Source: Hanleya hanleyi
Taxonomy: Eukaryota; Mollusca; Polyplacophora; Lepidopleurida; Hanleyidae
Reading direction: 5' to 3'
DNA length: 64,000 nt
NCBI GenBank assembly: GCA_036873755.1
Contig: JAVTVY010019617.1
Span: 1 to 64,000 of the forward strand
Every line of letters starts with the position of its first letter. Positions within the stretch are counted from its first letter, which is position 1. Positions 33,466 to 46,910 of the stretch are shown in pieces. The notes beneath the pieces are model-generated. The model had not been told where the DNA came from. It did no database searches and was given only the letters and a program-made list of their open reading frames with translations. Both the position numbers and the translations under genes were made by a program.

Positions 33466-35200
33466 GTGCTATAGATTCAGTTAAAAACATTTCTAATTAT
33501 CAAATTTCAATTAAAAAGGTAATCTTAAATGATATTCACAAAGGCTTTCATGTTTAAAATAATTTCCAGCTATCCAGTTCTGCAAATAATTTATTGATGA
33601 TATCATATCTTACTATATTTCATATCTAGTTAATGAGAAATAACTTTTTATCTGCCTGGATATTTTGAAAAAAAAATATTCTGGTTCTAAGATTTGTCAC
33701 AAGTAAGATACTGCGAATTGACAATGTTCACAACGTGTTTTGGAAATTGCGATTCAGATGTCGATTGCACAATAATAGTATCAAAAAAGCCAGAATTGAA
33801 TACGTGTGTAGTTTTCTCCGCCATTATTTTTTAAATTCGATATATTTGAACGTTTAAAAAAACAAGAAACAACACGTTTTTCAACGCAGGATAGGCTAAA
33901 TAATATTCCTTGGTCGTAAGATTATGGTTATAATAAGGATATTCGAAACTGGATTTTTGATTGGAAAACAAATGGTTGATTATAGGCCGGTTGGGGGGGG
34001 GAGGGAGGGTCAATATGGTCCCCTATCAAACTTTGTGTCCTAGCTATTTCTGCCAAATACTTGAGAGCTGACACTCCATGACTTTGTAGCATACCATATT
34101 AAGGTCATTTTGGTCCTATTTGCATGAACCTCCTAGCAGAGGATCATGGGTAAATTCAAAATTGTGACCGTGTGGGGTGACAGGGAAGTGATGTTTTGTC
34201 ATTTTTGTTCAAAAGTTTTGCTCTTCTGTGAGGAAAAGTGAGCAAAAACGATTTTATTTCACATCTATCATATGACTATTAATTACAAATTTATCTTGCA
34301 GCTTTTGCCGAGAAATGGCAAAGATAAAATAAATCGGAAAATCTGACAGAAAAATCGACAAGAAAATGAAAATGACGTCACTGTGATGTCATCACATCGG
34401 CCATCTTGGATATTTTTGCATCTCTGATAGAGCTTGACCCAAGCGTATAGTGTGGTAAGTTTCAGCCCCTAGCTCAAGGGGTAAGGAAAATATTTAAGAG
34501 AGCAGGGAGTCAGATCCCCTCCCCCCCCCCTCCCCAAGGCATTGACAGGTCCCCAAATCCCAAGGCCAGATAGGGTTAATAGACCATTTGCCAGTTCTAC
34601 TATCGTTACAGAGCAATGCCGGGTATATTCATTGTGTAGCAGATATGTACAAAATGTACAAGTGACTGTTTCACACCCTTTTCCAAATTTCGAAATAAAT
34701 ATAATATATAGTTCTCCTCGTACCCCGTTTTCTTGATAGTACAGACTTCATTCGTTCTTTAATTTAACTGTGTGCCTTTTGACAACATACCCGACATTTA
34801 ATCCCGAATTTGTACGAGTACTTTAACTGCAGCACCCATACCTCGTCCTCCGCGAGAGCCTTTAAAATATGCAATCCTTTTTCTATTTTTGAAAAGAGAT
34901 TCCTCTTTCAATCATATCGTATGTTTCAACGAACTGGGATGCAAATTGAATTTATCTGAAATTTTGATGCATGCGACTTATGTAAATAAAGTTTTATCAC
35001 ATGAGAAAAAAACGTACATAATTATTTAACATTGTTACCGGTCATAAATTTGAAAAAAAAGCAAAAACATTATTACCCTACCCATACTGTATGTATATCT
35101 TTCACTTCAGTATAAATAAAATGTACATGAAGGTCATTCAAAATGGTTATTAATCCACGAAAAAAGGCTGAATAGCGCGATCAGGGACATTTCTCTATCA
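33466..35200 (+). repeat. Left inner arm of the giant foldback
   Basis: It aligns in reverse complement with 39370-41010 throughout, including conserved phrases such as GTTTCAGCCCCTAGCTCAAG and GGTTATTAATCCACGAAAAA. Its frames are broken and not shared with the other arm; I call no gene. Confidence 0.9.
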
Positions 35201-35208
35201 TTTCAATA

Positions 35209-37445
35209 TACAATTCACCAGGAAGACCGTTGTCCATCACCTTACAGGTGAACATTCAACAGGAGGACCGTTATCCATCACCTTACAGGTGAACATTCAA
35301 CAGGAGGACCGTTATCCATCACCTTACAGGTGAACATTCAACAGGAGGACCGTTATCCATCACCTTACAGGTGAACATTCAACAGGAGGACCGTTATCCA
35401 TCACCTTACAGGTGAACATTCAACAGGAGGACCGTTATCCATCACCTTACAGGTGAACATTCAACAGGAGGACCGTTATCCATCACCTTACAGGTGAACA
35501 TTCAACAGGAGGACCGTTATCCATCACCTTACAGGTGAACATTCAACAGGAGGACCGTTATCCATCACCTTACAGGTGAACATTCAACAGGAGGACCGTT
35601 ATCCATCACCTTACAGGTGAACATTCAACAGGAGGACCGTTATCCATCACCTTACAGGTGAACATTCAACAGGAGGACCGTTATCCATCACCTTACAGGT
35701 GAACATTCAACAGGAGGACCGTTATCCATCACCTTACAGGTGAACATTCAACAGGAGGACCGTTATCCATCACCTTACAGGTGAACATTCAACAGGAGGA
35801 CCGTTATCCATCACCTTACAGGTGAACATTCAACAGGAGGACCGTTATCCATCACCTTACAGGTGAACATTCAACAGGAGGACCGTTATCCATCACCTTA
35901 CAGGTGAACATTCAACAGGAGGACCGTTATCCATCACCTTACAGGTGAACATTCAACAGGAGGACCGTTATCCATCACATTACAGGTGAACATTCAACAG
36001 GAGGACCGTTGTCCATCACCTTACAGGTGAACATTCAACAGGAGGACCGTTATCCATCACCTTACAGGTGAACATTCAACAGGAGGACCGTTATCCATCA
36101 CCTTACAGGTGAACATTCAACAGGAGGACCGTTATCCATCACCTTACAGGTGAACATTCAACAGGAGGACCGTTATCCATCACCTTACAGGTGAACATTC
36201 AACAGGAGGACCGTTATCCATCACCTTACAGGTGAACATTCAACAGGAGGACCGTTATCCATCACCTTACAGGTGAACATTCAACAGGAGGACCGTTATC
36301 CATCACCTCACAGGTGAACATTCAACAGGAGGACCGTTATCCATCACCTTACAGGTGAACATTCAACAGGAGGACCGTTATCCATCACCTTACAGGTGAA
36401 CATTCAACAGGAGGACCGTTATCCATCACCTTACAGGTGAACATTCAACAGGAGGACCGTTATCCATCACCTTACAACATTCAACCGGAAGACCGTTGTC
36501 CATCACCTTACAGGTGAACATTCAACAGGAGGACCGTTATCCATCTGCCTTACAGGTGGTGCCATTCTTTCAGGAAGATCGTTGTCCATCACCACAGGTA
36601 GAACGCATTCAACAGGAGGACCGTTCATTCTGCCACTTACAGGTGTGAACATTCAACAGGAGGACCGTTATCCATCACCTTACAGGTGAACGCATTCAAC
36701 AGAGGGGCCGTTATCCATCACACCCACCGGGTAGAGCATTTCAACAGGAGGACGTTATCCATCTACATTACAGGTGAACATTCAACAGGAGGACCGTTGT
36801 CCATCACCTTACAGGTGAACATTCAACAGGAGGACCGTTATCCATCACCTTACAGGTGTGAACGCGTTCAACAAGGGAGGGGCCCGTTATCTCTCACCTT
36901 ACAGGGTAAGAACATTCAACAGGAGGACCGTTATCCATCACCTTACAGGTGAACATTCAACAGGAAGACCGTTGTCCATCACCTTACAGGTGAACATTCA
37001 ACAGGAGGACCGTTATCCATCACCTTACAGGTGAACATTCAACAGGAGGACCGTTATCCATCACCTTACAGGTGAACATTCAACAGGAAGACCGTTGTCC
37101 ATCACCTTACAGGTGAACATTCAACAGTAGGACCGTTACCCATCACATTACAGGTGAACATTCACCAGGAGGACCGTTATCCATCACTTCAATATACATA
37201 TCAGGCGAACATTCAACAGGAGGACCGTTATCCATCACCTCAGAATACCTATAAGGTGAACATTCAACAGGAGGACCGTTATCTACCACCTTAGTATACA
37301 CATCATCTGAACATTCAACAGGATTACCGTTATCTATCACCTCAGTATACATATCAGGTGATCATTCAACAGGAGGACCATTATGTGTCACCTCAGTATA
37401 CCTTTTAGGTGAACATTCAACAGGAGAACCGTTATCTATCAAGAA
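35209..37445 (+). repeat. 41 bp minisatellite array, forward
   Basis: About 54 copies of a 41 bp unit with ATTCAACAGGAGGACCGTTA and CATCACCTTACAGGTGAA. The first 31 or so copies (to about 36475) are almost identical; later ones carry indels and substitutions. Each unit joint forms the palindrome CACCTTACAGGTG. Confidence 0.97.
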
Positions 37446-39370
37446 CGGCCCTCCTGGTGAATGTTCACGTTATCGGCATATCGAAATGATAGAGAATGGT
37501 CTCCCTGGTGAAAGTTCACAGGTATCTTCAGGTAATAGAGAACAGGTATATCTAAGTAATAGGAACGGTCTCCCTGATGAATGTTCACTTTATATGTTTA
37601 TTGGGGTAATAGAGGACGGTCTTCTTGATGAATGTTCACTTTATATGTTCATTGGGGTAATAGAGAACGGTCTTCCTGATGAATGTTCACCTTGTAGGTA
37701 CATTGAAGTGAAAGAGAACATGTATACTGAAGGGATAGGAAACGGTCCTACTAGGTGATGGACAACGGCCCCCTGGTGAATGTTAACCTTATAGGTATAC
37801 TCAAGTGGTAGTGAACGGTCCTCCTGGTGAATGTTCGCTTTATATACGGAATGAAGATATATAAAACCGCACCCCTGGTGAATGCTGACTTTATATGTTT
37901 ACTGAAGCTATAATAAACGGCCCTCCTGTTGAATGTTCACATTATAGGTATCGGTGTATTGAATAAAGAGAACGGCCCTCTCTTACTGAGGTAATAGATA
38001 ACGGTCCTCCTGTTGAATGTTCAACTTTTAGGTATATTGAGGTGATAGATAATACGGTCCTCATGTTGAATGTTCACCTAATATGTATATTAAGGTGATG
38101 GATAACGGTCCTCCTGTTGAATGTTCACCTGTAAGGTGATGGATAACGGTCCTCCTGTTGAATGTTCACCTGTAAGGTGATGGATCCTCCTGTTGAATGT
38201 TCACCTGTAAGGTGATGGACAACGGTCCTCCTGTTGAGTATTCTGTGATGAATAACGGTCCTCCTGTTGAATGTTCACCTGTAAGGTGATGGATAACGGT
38301 CCTCCTGTTGAATGTTCACCTGTAAGGTGATGGTAACGGTCTCCTGTTGAATGTTCACCTGTAGGTGGAGAGATAACGGTCCTCCTGTTGAACGTTCACC
38401 TGTAAGGTGATGGATAACGGTCCTCCTGTTGAATGTTCACCTGTAAGGTGAAGGGCAACGGTCCTCCTGTTGAATGTTCATCTTATATGTAAATTACGAG
38501 GATGGATAACGGTCCTCCTGTTGAATGTTCACCTGGTTATAGGTAACGGTCCTCCTGTTGAATGTTCACGATGATGGATAACGGTCCTTCTGTTGAATGT
38601 TCATCTTAAAGGTAAATTACGACAATGGTTAACGGTCCTCCTGTTGAATGTTCATCTTATAGGTAAATTACGATAATGGTTAACGGTCCTCCTGTTGAAT
38701 GTTCATCTTATATGTAAATTACGAGGATGTATGACGGTCCTCCTGTTGAATGTTGACCTTATAGGTAAATTACGATGATGATCAACGGTCCTCCTGTTGA
38801 ATGTTTATCTTATAGGTAAATTACGAGGATGGATGACGGACCTCCTGTTGAATGTTTATCTTATAGGTAAATTACGATGATGGATAACGGTCCTTCTGTT
38901 GAATGTTTATCTTATAGGTAAATTACGATGATGGATAACGGTCCTCCTGTTGAATGTTTATCTTATAGGTAAATTACGATGATGGATAACGGTCCTCCTG
39001 TTGAATGTTTATCTTATAGGTAAATTACGATGATGGATAACGGTCCTCCTGTTGAATGTTTATCTTATAGGTAAATTACGAGGATGGATGACGGACCTCC
39101 AGGTGAATGTTTACCTTATAGGTAAATTTAGGTGATGGATAACGGTCCTCCTGGTGAATGTTCACCTTATGGGTAAATTTAGGTGATGGATAACGGTCTG
39201 CCTGGTGAATGTTCATCTTCTAGGTATACATGTATTAAAGGCAGGAAGGTCTTCCTGGTGAATGTTCAACTTACAGCTATATTGAGGGGATAGGGGATGG
39301 GCCTCTGGTGAATGTTCATCATATATTGAGGGGATATAGTGGATAGGTCCCCCTCGTGAATGTTTACCTT
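37446..39370 (-). repeat. Same minisatellite in inverted orientation, diverged
   Basis: About 40-45 units of the complementary motif (GGTCCTCCTGTTGAATGTTC). They are more varied than the left array, and from about 38470 they form a longer unit near 51 bp containing CTTATAGGTAAATTACGATG. The short local frames are repeat artefacts. Confidence 0.95.
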
Positions 39371-41010
39371 GAATTGTATACTGAAATGATACAAAAATTT
39401 CCCTGATCGCACTATTCCGATCGCGCTATTCAACCTCTTTTTCGTGGATTAATAACCATTTTGAAAGACCTTCATATACATTTTATTTATACTCAAGGGA
39501 AAAATATATATTCACTATGGGAAGGGTAATAACTTTTCTTTCAAATATATGACCGGTGACAAGGTCATATAATGTAGGACTTATTATTTCATGTGATGAA
39601 ACTATATTCACATGAATCGCATACATTAAAATTTTAGATAAATTCAATTTGCATTCCAGTTCGTTGAAACATACGTATTCCAAAGGCTCTCGCGGGGGTA
39701 TGGGTACTGCAAAGTATTCATACAATTCCGATTAAATATCGGGTATGTTGTCAAAAGGCACAGAGTTATAATAAAGGGCGAATAAAAAGTATATTTTGCA
39801 GTGTGTTCGTACTATAAATTGAACGGAGTGCAAGGAGAACTATATATTATATTTAGTTCGAAATTTGGAAAAGGGTGTGAAACAGTCCCATGTACATTTT
39901 GTGCATATCCGCTACGCAATGAATACACCCGGATTGCTCTGTGAAGATAGCAGAACGGGCAAATGGCCTATTAACACTATCTGGCCTGGGGATTTGGGGA
40001 CCTGCTTCTCTCCTCCTTAAATATTTTCCTTATCCCTTGAGCTAGGGGCTGAAACTTACCACACTATATACCCTTGGGTCAAGCTCTATCAGAAAGGTAA
40101 AAATATCCAAGATAGCCAATGTGATGACGTCCCAGTGACGTCATTTTAAAAAAGATAATAATTTTTTGGTCGATTTTCCGGTCATATTTTCCGATGTATT
40201 TTACCTTTGCCATTTCTCGGCAATAGCTGCAAGATAAATTAGTAAGTAATAGTCTGATGTGAAATAAAATAGTTTTTGTCCACTTTTCCTCACAGAAAAG
40301 CAGAAATTTTGAACAAAAATGACGAAAACATCACTTTCCTGTTAGACTGTTAGATACGGTCGCCATTTTAAATTTACCCATAATCAGAAGCTCGGAGGGT
40401 CATGCAAATAGGATCAAAATGACTCCAATATTGTATGCTACAAAGTCATGGAGTATCGGCTTTCAAGTATTTGGCGTTTCGGAAATAGGACAGAAAGTTT
40501 GGTATAGAGGAACATATTGCTCCTCCGCCCCCCCCCAAAACCGGCCTATAATCAACCATTTTTTCCAATCATAAATTGCATTTCGACTTTCCTTATTATA
40601 GCCGTAATCTTACGACCAAGGGCTATTATTTAGCCTGTCATGTTTTGGAAAAATGTTATTACTGATTTTTTTTTTAAGTCCGGCTGTTTTAATGCTATTA
40701 CTGTGCAATCAACATCTGAACGAAATTTTCAAACACGTTGTGAACATTGTCAATTCGCAGCATCTTAATTGTGAAAAAATAACTTAGGACCAGAACTATT
40801 TTTTTTTTCTCATAATATCCGGGTAGACAGAATGTTATTTCTGATTAACTAGATCTGAAATATGGTAAGATATGATATGATCAATAAATTATTTGCGGAA
40901 CTGTATAGCTGGAACATGTGAAATTATTAAAGCCTTTGTGAACATCATTTAAGATTATTTTTTGTCAAAATTGAAATTTGACAGTTAGAAATCTTTTTAA
41001 CTGAATCTAT
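39370..41010 (-). repeat. Right inner arm of the giant foldback
   Basis: Reverse complement of 33466-35200. An 80-codon - strand frame (39483-39725) is not preserved in the left arm, so it is not called a gene. Confidence 0.9.
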
Positions 41011-41865
41011 AGCCCAACAATCTGCATAACACATGTACAAATTTCAGAATATTTGTTTATTTCAAGACATTTTTACGTTTAGAGAAACAACATGTTCCCG
41101 CTCCAATCTTCAAAAAAGTTTCTGTACGTTTCCCATTGAATGCTGATGACCAATGCAGACTTTTTCTTCTTAATTGAGTAATTATTTAATGGCTACCGGT
41201 ACTTATATTTTGAATTATGACCAATTTTCCTAAATATAGAAAAAATTAAGGTAAGAGTTAGGCTAATGTTATGTGTACGATATGGTCTACAAACACTAGC
41301 TTTCATCATTTGTAAAGTTGATTATTTTTTTTAGTCTAAAATCAGTTATTTGTGCCACCTATACATACGTATGTAATTTCATCCTATAATATGCTTGTTC
41401 ACTCTCATGTATAACCTACTTAAACTGACGGGCGATACTGTTAAAACATCAGAAATACCTTTATTGCATGGACCATGGAGCATAGTAGGCTCCATGATTG
41501 GACCTACAAAATTTTGGATTTGGATTAATACTGCCACAATCGTGGAGATCTTCCCAGCCCCGCTGGTGAATACGGCACTGCTGGTGAATGTGCCTGCTCG
41601 TGAATCATGTGAATATACGCTGGCCAGTACTGTTGCCATAGCCCGTTAAACAGAAACAGACACAGCTGAAGGTGACAGCTGAACACGCCTCACGATAGGA
41701 CGAACTCCCTGCATATATCCTACGCTGGAGTACATAATGTGCGCATTATTGCGCAGTACGCGGCTACGTCACAACCGGGTCCCCTCGTGAATATTGGGTC
41801 TCCTCTTGAACGGGCTCCTCTTGAATGTTGGCTGGCAGCTGCCACTCGGTCTACGGGAGGCTCGC

Positions 41866-41904
41866 GTTGTTGTTGTTGTTGTTGTTGTTGTTGTTCTTCT
41901 TCTT
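41866..41904. repeat. GTT trinucleotide microsatellite
   Basis: About ten GTT repeats followed by TTC repeats. It sits beyond the right end of the giant element in a stretch that still carries minisatellite-like CTCCTCTTGAATGTTGG. Confidence 0.95.
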
Positions 41905-42085
41905 GTGACTTTTTGAAATGCACATGCGCTAAGAGAGTGTGATCTCTGCCACACTTTTCTTTTCAACCTCCAATCTCACATGACAACACTGTATTCAAGC
42001 GCGTTTGAATTCATTTGCAACTATATTCGGTGGAATGAATTATTGCTTCGTTAATTTCCGGATTGGATTTATTATACATGAGAAT

Positions 42086-42510
42086 AGTGTGAATAACGCC
42101 AAAGGACCTACAAAGTAGGGTAGGCATTAGGACTTCGACACGCACTGAAATCCTGCCAATATTAAGATGGGCACGGCCCAAGTTAGAATCACCAGTGATT
42201 TTAATCAAAATTCAACAGAAATTTTCATCAAAAGTAGGTCAGCTCGAAACATGCTGGCAACAGTCCCCTAATGCACCTTCATGCCCAGTGTGAATAACGT
42301 CACAGGACATAAGAAGTAGGGTATGCGTTAGGACTCCGACGCACGCTGAACTCTTGGACCCCCAGTTGAAATCCTGCCTATATTAAGATGGGCACGGCTC
42401 AAGTTAGTTTCACCAGTGATTTTAATTAAAAATCACCAGAAATTTTCATCAAAAGTAGGTCAGCTCGAAACATGCTGGTAACAGTCCCCTAATGCACCTT
42501 CATGCCAAAA
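42086..42510. repeat. Two tandem copies of a 205 bp unit
   Basis: GTGTGAATAACG starts copies at about 42088 and 42290. Both end with AACAGTCCCCTAATGCACCT. Copies are about 90% identical with a small insertion in the second. Confidence 0.85.
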
Positions 42511-42574
42511 ATCAAGGTTCTAATATCAACGGTAACACTCAGATATAACATATCTCTCAGATATAACATATATA

Positions 42575-42690
42575 TAAATATTAATATTCATGTCACTGTT
42601 CAATTGTTTCTCTTGTTGTATTCCTCTTAAAATTTTGTACTCTGCCTTTGACTGGTGTTTGTACAATAAAATCTTGAATCTTGAATGCTT
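42575..42690 (+). mobile_element. LINE-like 3' end remnant
   Basis: TTGTACAATAAAATCTTGAA followed by a second TCTTGAA resembles CR1-type LINE 3' tails, which end in short tandem repeats. Only the tail is visible. Confidence 0.35.
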
Positions 42691-44216
42691 ATTTTGCCGA
42701 CGAAAGGATTCAGATGGACTCACTCATTACCGGACAATTTCAAATGGTAGCCCACTTGGAAGAGACAGAAATGACTATGTAGTATTTAATGAGTTAGACA
42801 CCCCTGTGCGCGAACAATACCTCGCAGTCGTGCAGTTATATTGTGCACTTTCGGTTACAAGCATGACATTTGGCAAATAGCTATTTTGAATGATTCTATT
42901 TCGGAACACAGCCTCTCTATCCTCATTCTCGCAAGCCAGGGCCTTGATTCGCTGGTATTGATGTTCCCGTCCTCTTCCGCACTCAGAATCCCTTTAGAAT
43001 AGCATTAATCACTTCCGTAAATTCAATACTTATGTGTATCAGCAGACAATGCGCAGAAACATATTGCATTTGACATCATTCTCTCAAGTTCGAGCCCATT
43101 TCTGCTAGAAATTTACTGGTTCTATACAAAATTCTATACGTTACTTTGTCAATCAGTTTTACGAATGGAATTACGTCATATATAGCAGATACTGGCCATA
43201 AAAACGATCTAGTTGACCTCGTGGCCAGAAGCTAGGGCCTTTGTTTTCCTGGAGGGGTTTTTGGGTTTGATTTTGATACTTAGATACCTTTCGCATTGAC
43301 TTTAACTTGGCAGTCATTTTCGCGAATGCAACAATTTGATGTATCAATAGATAATAACGAGAATTCGACATCATTCTCTTACGCACAGACCTTGTTTAGT
43401 GAACTAGCCCCGAAACTTCGCACTTGAATCACCTTCGGAATGACTTAGTGACAAACATATTCGCGAATTGAGTATAGGAAGATATCCATAGATACTGTCT
43501 AGAAATGTTTCTTGTTTGCAGAATTTGATTTTAAAGAAAAGAAATTAATAAAATTAGCAACCTTCGAAAAGGCTTGGCCGAACATGTCAGATGAGATGAT
43601 ATTTCCTAAGAATGAAATAGTTAATCATTTATATAGAAGAAGCAAACCATGTCTTGGTATTGACTTGCTGCGTGGAAAATAGTGGCAAGGAATTTAGTTC
43701 GCAGATCATAATGAACGTAAATGCAGAAACCTAATTAATTATTTTAATCGAATATCAAGACTGTAACAGGCCTCAATTTGAATAGTGAAAAAGTGTCATT
43801 ATGCCTCTTGGACAGTTCGATAAAGCCTTAAATCCCATTCCGTAGTTTCACAGATCGAAGTGATAGACCTGATACTAAATTTATTGAAAAATAACTTTGA
43901 AGGGAATATAAATTTTCCATTTTGATCGGCAAATTAAGCGAGAAGGGAGACTGAAGAGCGCAGATTTTCGCGCTCAACCTGTAACCATCTCGGTCATCTA
44001 TACGCGGTAAGACTGACCCTGGGATCGTGTGTATCCATTTTCAGCCTACTTTCGGCAAGTGCAAGAGGGAATCAATACCACGTGACTTCGTCAGCCAATC
44101 AGCAAAAGTCTACCGACGTAACCCCAACGTAACTCGCCATTTTCGAGTCATGTGATGTTCTACTTGTTCAAAATTACAGATCCACCACACCTCTTGTATG
44201 ATACGAAAGTTATTCA
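42691..44216. other. Unassigned region
   Basis: Short frames only. A 71-codon - strand frame (43386-43171) is basic (KMTAKLKSMRKVSKYQ) but has no start or splice context. Confidence 0.4.
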
Positions 44217-44562
44217 TACCTATATATTTTGTAAGCCCAGGCAATATCTGTTTCAGAAATGGTATGAAAGCCTGTAATTTATCAGATTTAACGAGTCTGT
44301 TCTCTGCCGGATGAAGGCCGAACAGAATCCGGTAATATACCGGATATCGCTCCGCGATAATGGAGACACACGATTCGCAAGCCATCTTATGGATGGCGAA
44401 GTGTACGCAAATGTTTCGCGCTATGACTAAATCCTCGAAATTTGTTTGGATTTCCAAATATTTGAAAGCCTTTTTGATTTGCAAAAAGTAACGACTGAAC
44501 CGAATGTTTTGAAACTTGGCATACACGATACTTGTACCAAAACATTGCCAAAGCGATCATGG
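44217..44562 (-). CDS. Hypothetical exon, protein unrecognised
   Basis: A - strand frame is open from a TGA near 44560 down to 44110. It reads SIVYAKFQNIRFSRYFLQIKKAF..., contains AAGATGGCTTGCG (ATG at 44385-44383, good start context: MACESCVSIIAERYPVYYRI), and continues to LPGLTKYI, where a donor-like TAG/GTATGA occurs near 44217. Without splicing, the frame continues 107 nt to a stop. Composition (aromatic, Leu/Ile/Lys) is protein-like. The part before the ATG faintly recalls a Y-x5-R-x3-F-x2-hydrophobic pattern in nucleolar NEPRO proteins, too weak to name it. It could be a first exon, a pseudogene or chance. Confidence 0.35.
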
Positions 44563-45228
44563 TGAGTTCGTCTGTCAAATCGTCGGATTTTGAATGGGGA
44601 AAGTGAATATATATATATGGTATCAGAACTATTACGCAATCCCTACAATTGTGGGTTACAAGTTGAAAATTACTTCCATTCGCATAAAAACACTGGCAGA
44701 TGGCGCTTTTTTGTACAATTACCACTACCTCCGCTGATATGTCTTTCACTGTATTATTGCCACTGCCGCAGGTTTTGACTACAATGTAGTCATTTCTCAC
44801 TTGTTTCCCAATATGAGGAAAACGAGTCCTACGATAGGCGAGCTGATTTCTTGCTCCTTTTACGCAGGGGGAATTTAAGAAAAAGACATGACACCTGGGT
44901 CAAATATATAGGTCAGCTAAAGGAATTTGAATTCTTCGATTGGATTATTCGACCCATTATCAGCATTTTTATTTGAGAACTAATTCAGTCAATGTTATAC
45001 TAAAATTTAGTTGACCACTCATGTCAAGCATACAGAAGCATGGACGGCCATTTTCTTTTTTCAATATGAATTCTGACCCTCCAACAGAAATGCAGAATTA
45101 AATAGAACTGCAGAATTAATGCATTGAAGGGATGCATGCGCGAATTTCTCTGACAATCCCGTAGATTTTAACATTAAAGTAACTGAAGCGTATCTAAGCA
45201 CCTATTTCGGAGAGAAATGTTCAAATCA
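44563..45228. other. Unassigned region
   Basis: No supported feature; overlapping frames on both strands have no shared support. Confidence 0.35.
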
Positions 45229-45284
45229 GGGGAGATAACCATGCGTCACATCCGCGTGACTCCGTGTGTAAGAGTTACCTCCCC
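45229..45284. repeat. Inverted GGGGAGATAAC / GTTACCTCCCC pair
   Basis: GGGGAGATAAC at 45229 and GTTACCTCCCC at 45274-45284 bracket 34 bp. The same word occurs near candidate gene starts at 10935, 47628 and 50673. Confidence 0.6.
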
Positions 45285-46689
45285 CTAAATGTTCGCGAAG
45301 ATCAGCCTTTATTACTACTTGGGGCAGCCAAAAGGTGTGCACAGTTAGTACTCATTGGAATACCTATATGCTGTTGATATATTTGTGTTGCCAAATTTCA
45401 CATGGATATTATTAATCAGAAATTAAAAGCAACTCTATAAACAAAGAAACATTCCATGTATGTAGTAGAGCTATAAAGAATGCTTTATGGCTCCCGACAT
45501 TATTATATTGGCCGATCGGTTTTCTTGAACACCCATATTATTAATGAACCAAAACAGTTAATAGGGTCCTGATGAGAAATTGTAACATAGAGAGTCGAGA
45601 AAGGAGATGGTACGATAAAGAGTGATTTTGTCCTATAGCTGGTGCGATTGAAATCGAAGAAATAAAGTGCCCTAAAAATAATTGTGTTTTAATGTAGGCT
45701 AACGACAAGAGAAAATATATGTACACAATTTGTGAAAGTTCTAGCTCGATTGCGTTATAGTTATACCATGAAATTGAAATCCGCAGCATGTGCTGTTTCG
45801 TGCGTCTAAATCGAGTCATTTAAACACACATTTTACTCACGAAAGACCCCTTGGACCAAAAATACATATAACCTGGTGTGGTGGCAGTATATAGGCCCTA
45901 TCTCCACTGCTGGAAAATCTATTTGGCCCAAGAGGTCCTTCGGGTCTAAATCTGTGTTTGAATGACTCGTTCGACTAAAACCATGATGAGAAAAGAAAGC
46001 AACTTTTATATTGCATAATACATGAAATATATAGTAAACCACACAGAGAAGAGAAAACAAACTTAATATATAACGCAATGTAAGTTTTATTGATCAGATG
46101 ATCAACATGCCTTTGTTTTTCTTTTTTTTTAAATATAAATGTCACTGATGAATTAATCACTTTTCATTATAAAACTCTTCACTGGCTTTTATTTATTCAA
46201 ACAGGCAGGTGAGGGTCCAGGGACCGCCTATAGGCCCCCTTAAGTACCAGGAGTCTTGTATCCTGCTTTTCCTGTTTTGTTTTTCCTCACAACATTTTAT
46301 TTAAATATTCGCAGTCAAGCAAATGAGGATAATCCGAAGTAGAAATAATTTAAGTATTAAATACACATCATTTCAATCGGATGGTCCAAGATGTTTTGAT
46401 CATGCCACCAACACAGATTTGTTCTACTTGTTGGAGAGCCGAGCACATTTCAGCTAAATGGGTGTGAATGAGCAAGGATGCCATTCATGCTTATTGGAAA
46501 GTAAAGTCTGCATTCAATGCATTTTTTTTGTCGTTTTTGTTTTTGTTTTTGATGAAAATATTGGGGGGGGGGGGGCATGGCCCACCATCTTCACAAGTCC
46601 AGGCAAATCTCAAACCTCGCTTAGAGGTTACGCTGGTACGCGAGAATGTGGCCCACTCGCCCTCCCACATGTTCCGCCGTCCCTGATCT
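45285..46689. other. Unassigned region
   Basis: No supported gene. Around 46200 a GGTGAGGGTCCAGGGACCGC motif matches the GC-rich flanks at 21.7 and 22.2 kb, and a G13 run lies near 46562. Confidence 0.4.
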
Positions 46690-46699
46690 TTTCAAATGA

Positions 46700-46910
46700 T
46701 ATGATATGACTATCACAGCACTTTCAGGATGGCAGTTCGTCCAAATTGTAGAATTGTATAAATGTACTTTCAGGATAGTAGTTCGTCCAATTGTAGAATT
46801 GTATAATAAATGTTCACTTCACAGCACGATAGTTGAGCTATAAAATGTTGAGTGGTTCTTAATTGATTGTATATTAATATGTAAGGAGGTGCCTCTCTCA
46901 AAGGGGGAAA
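46700..46910 (+). repeat. Dispersed repeat, inverted partner at 57960-58165
   Basis: It contains two short copies of TTTCAGGATRGYAGTTCGTC and ends AAGGAGGTGCCTC. The reverse complement is found with the same internal duplication at 57960-58165. Confidence 0.8.

Larger units (their letters stand above)
32627..41632. mobile_element. Giant 9 kb foldback element with minisatellite core
   Basis: Outer ends 32627-32732 and 41520-41632 are inverted copies (GCAACAGTACTGGCCAGC). Long inner arms 33466-35200 and 39370-41010 are also inverted copies, diverged by small indels and substitutions. Between them are two arrays of the same minisatellite in opposite orientation (35209-37445 and 37446-39370). 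The unmatched outer stretches (32733-33465, 41011-41519) may hold later insertions, including a perfect 86 bp hairpin. No protein-coding gene is evident in arms or core, so any mobility would rely on other enzymes. I could not identify a target duplication at the proposed ends. The structure recalls Drosophila Foldback elements, but a segmental inverted duplication is also possible. Confidence 0.8.

Noticed and set aside
36686..37758. Open frames inside the minisatellite arrays
   Set aside because: Repeat artefacts confined to locally irregular units.
35209..39370. CRISPR-like regular repeats
   Set aside because: Head-to-tail minisatellite without unique spacers, in a eukaryotic genome.
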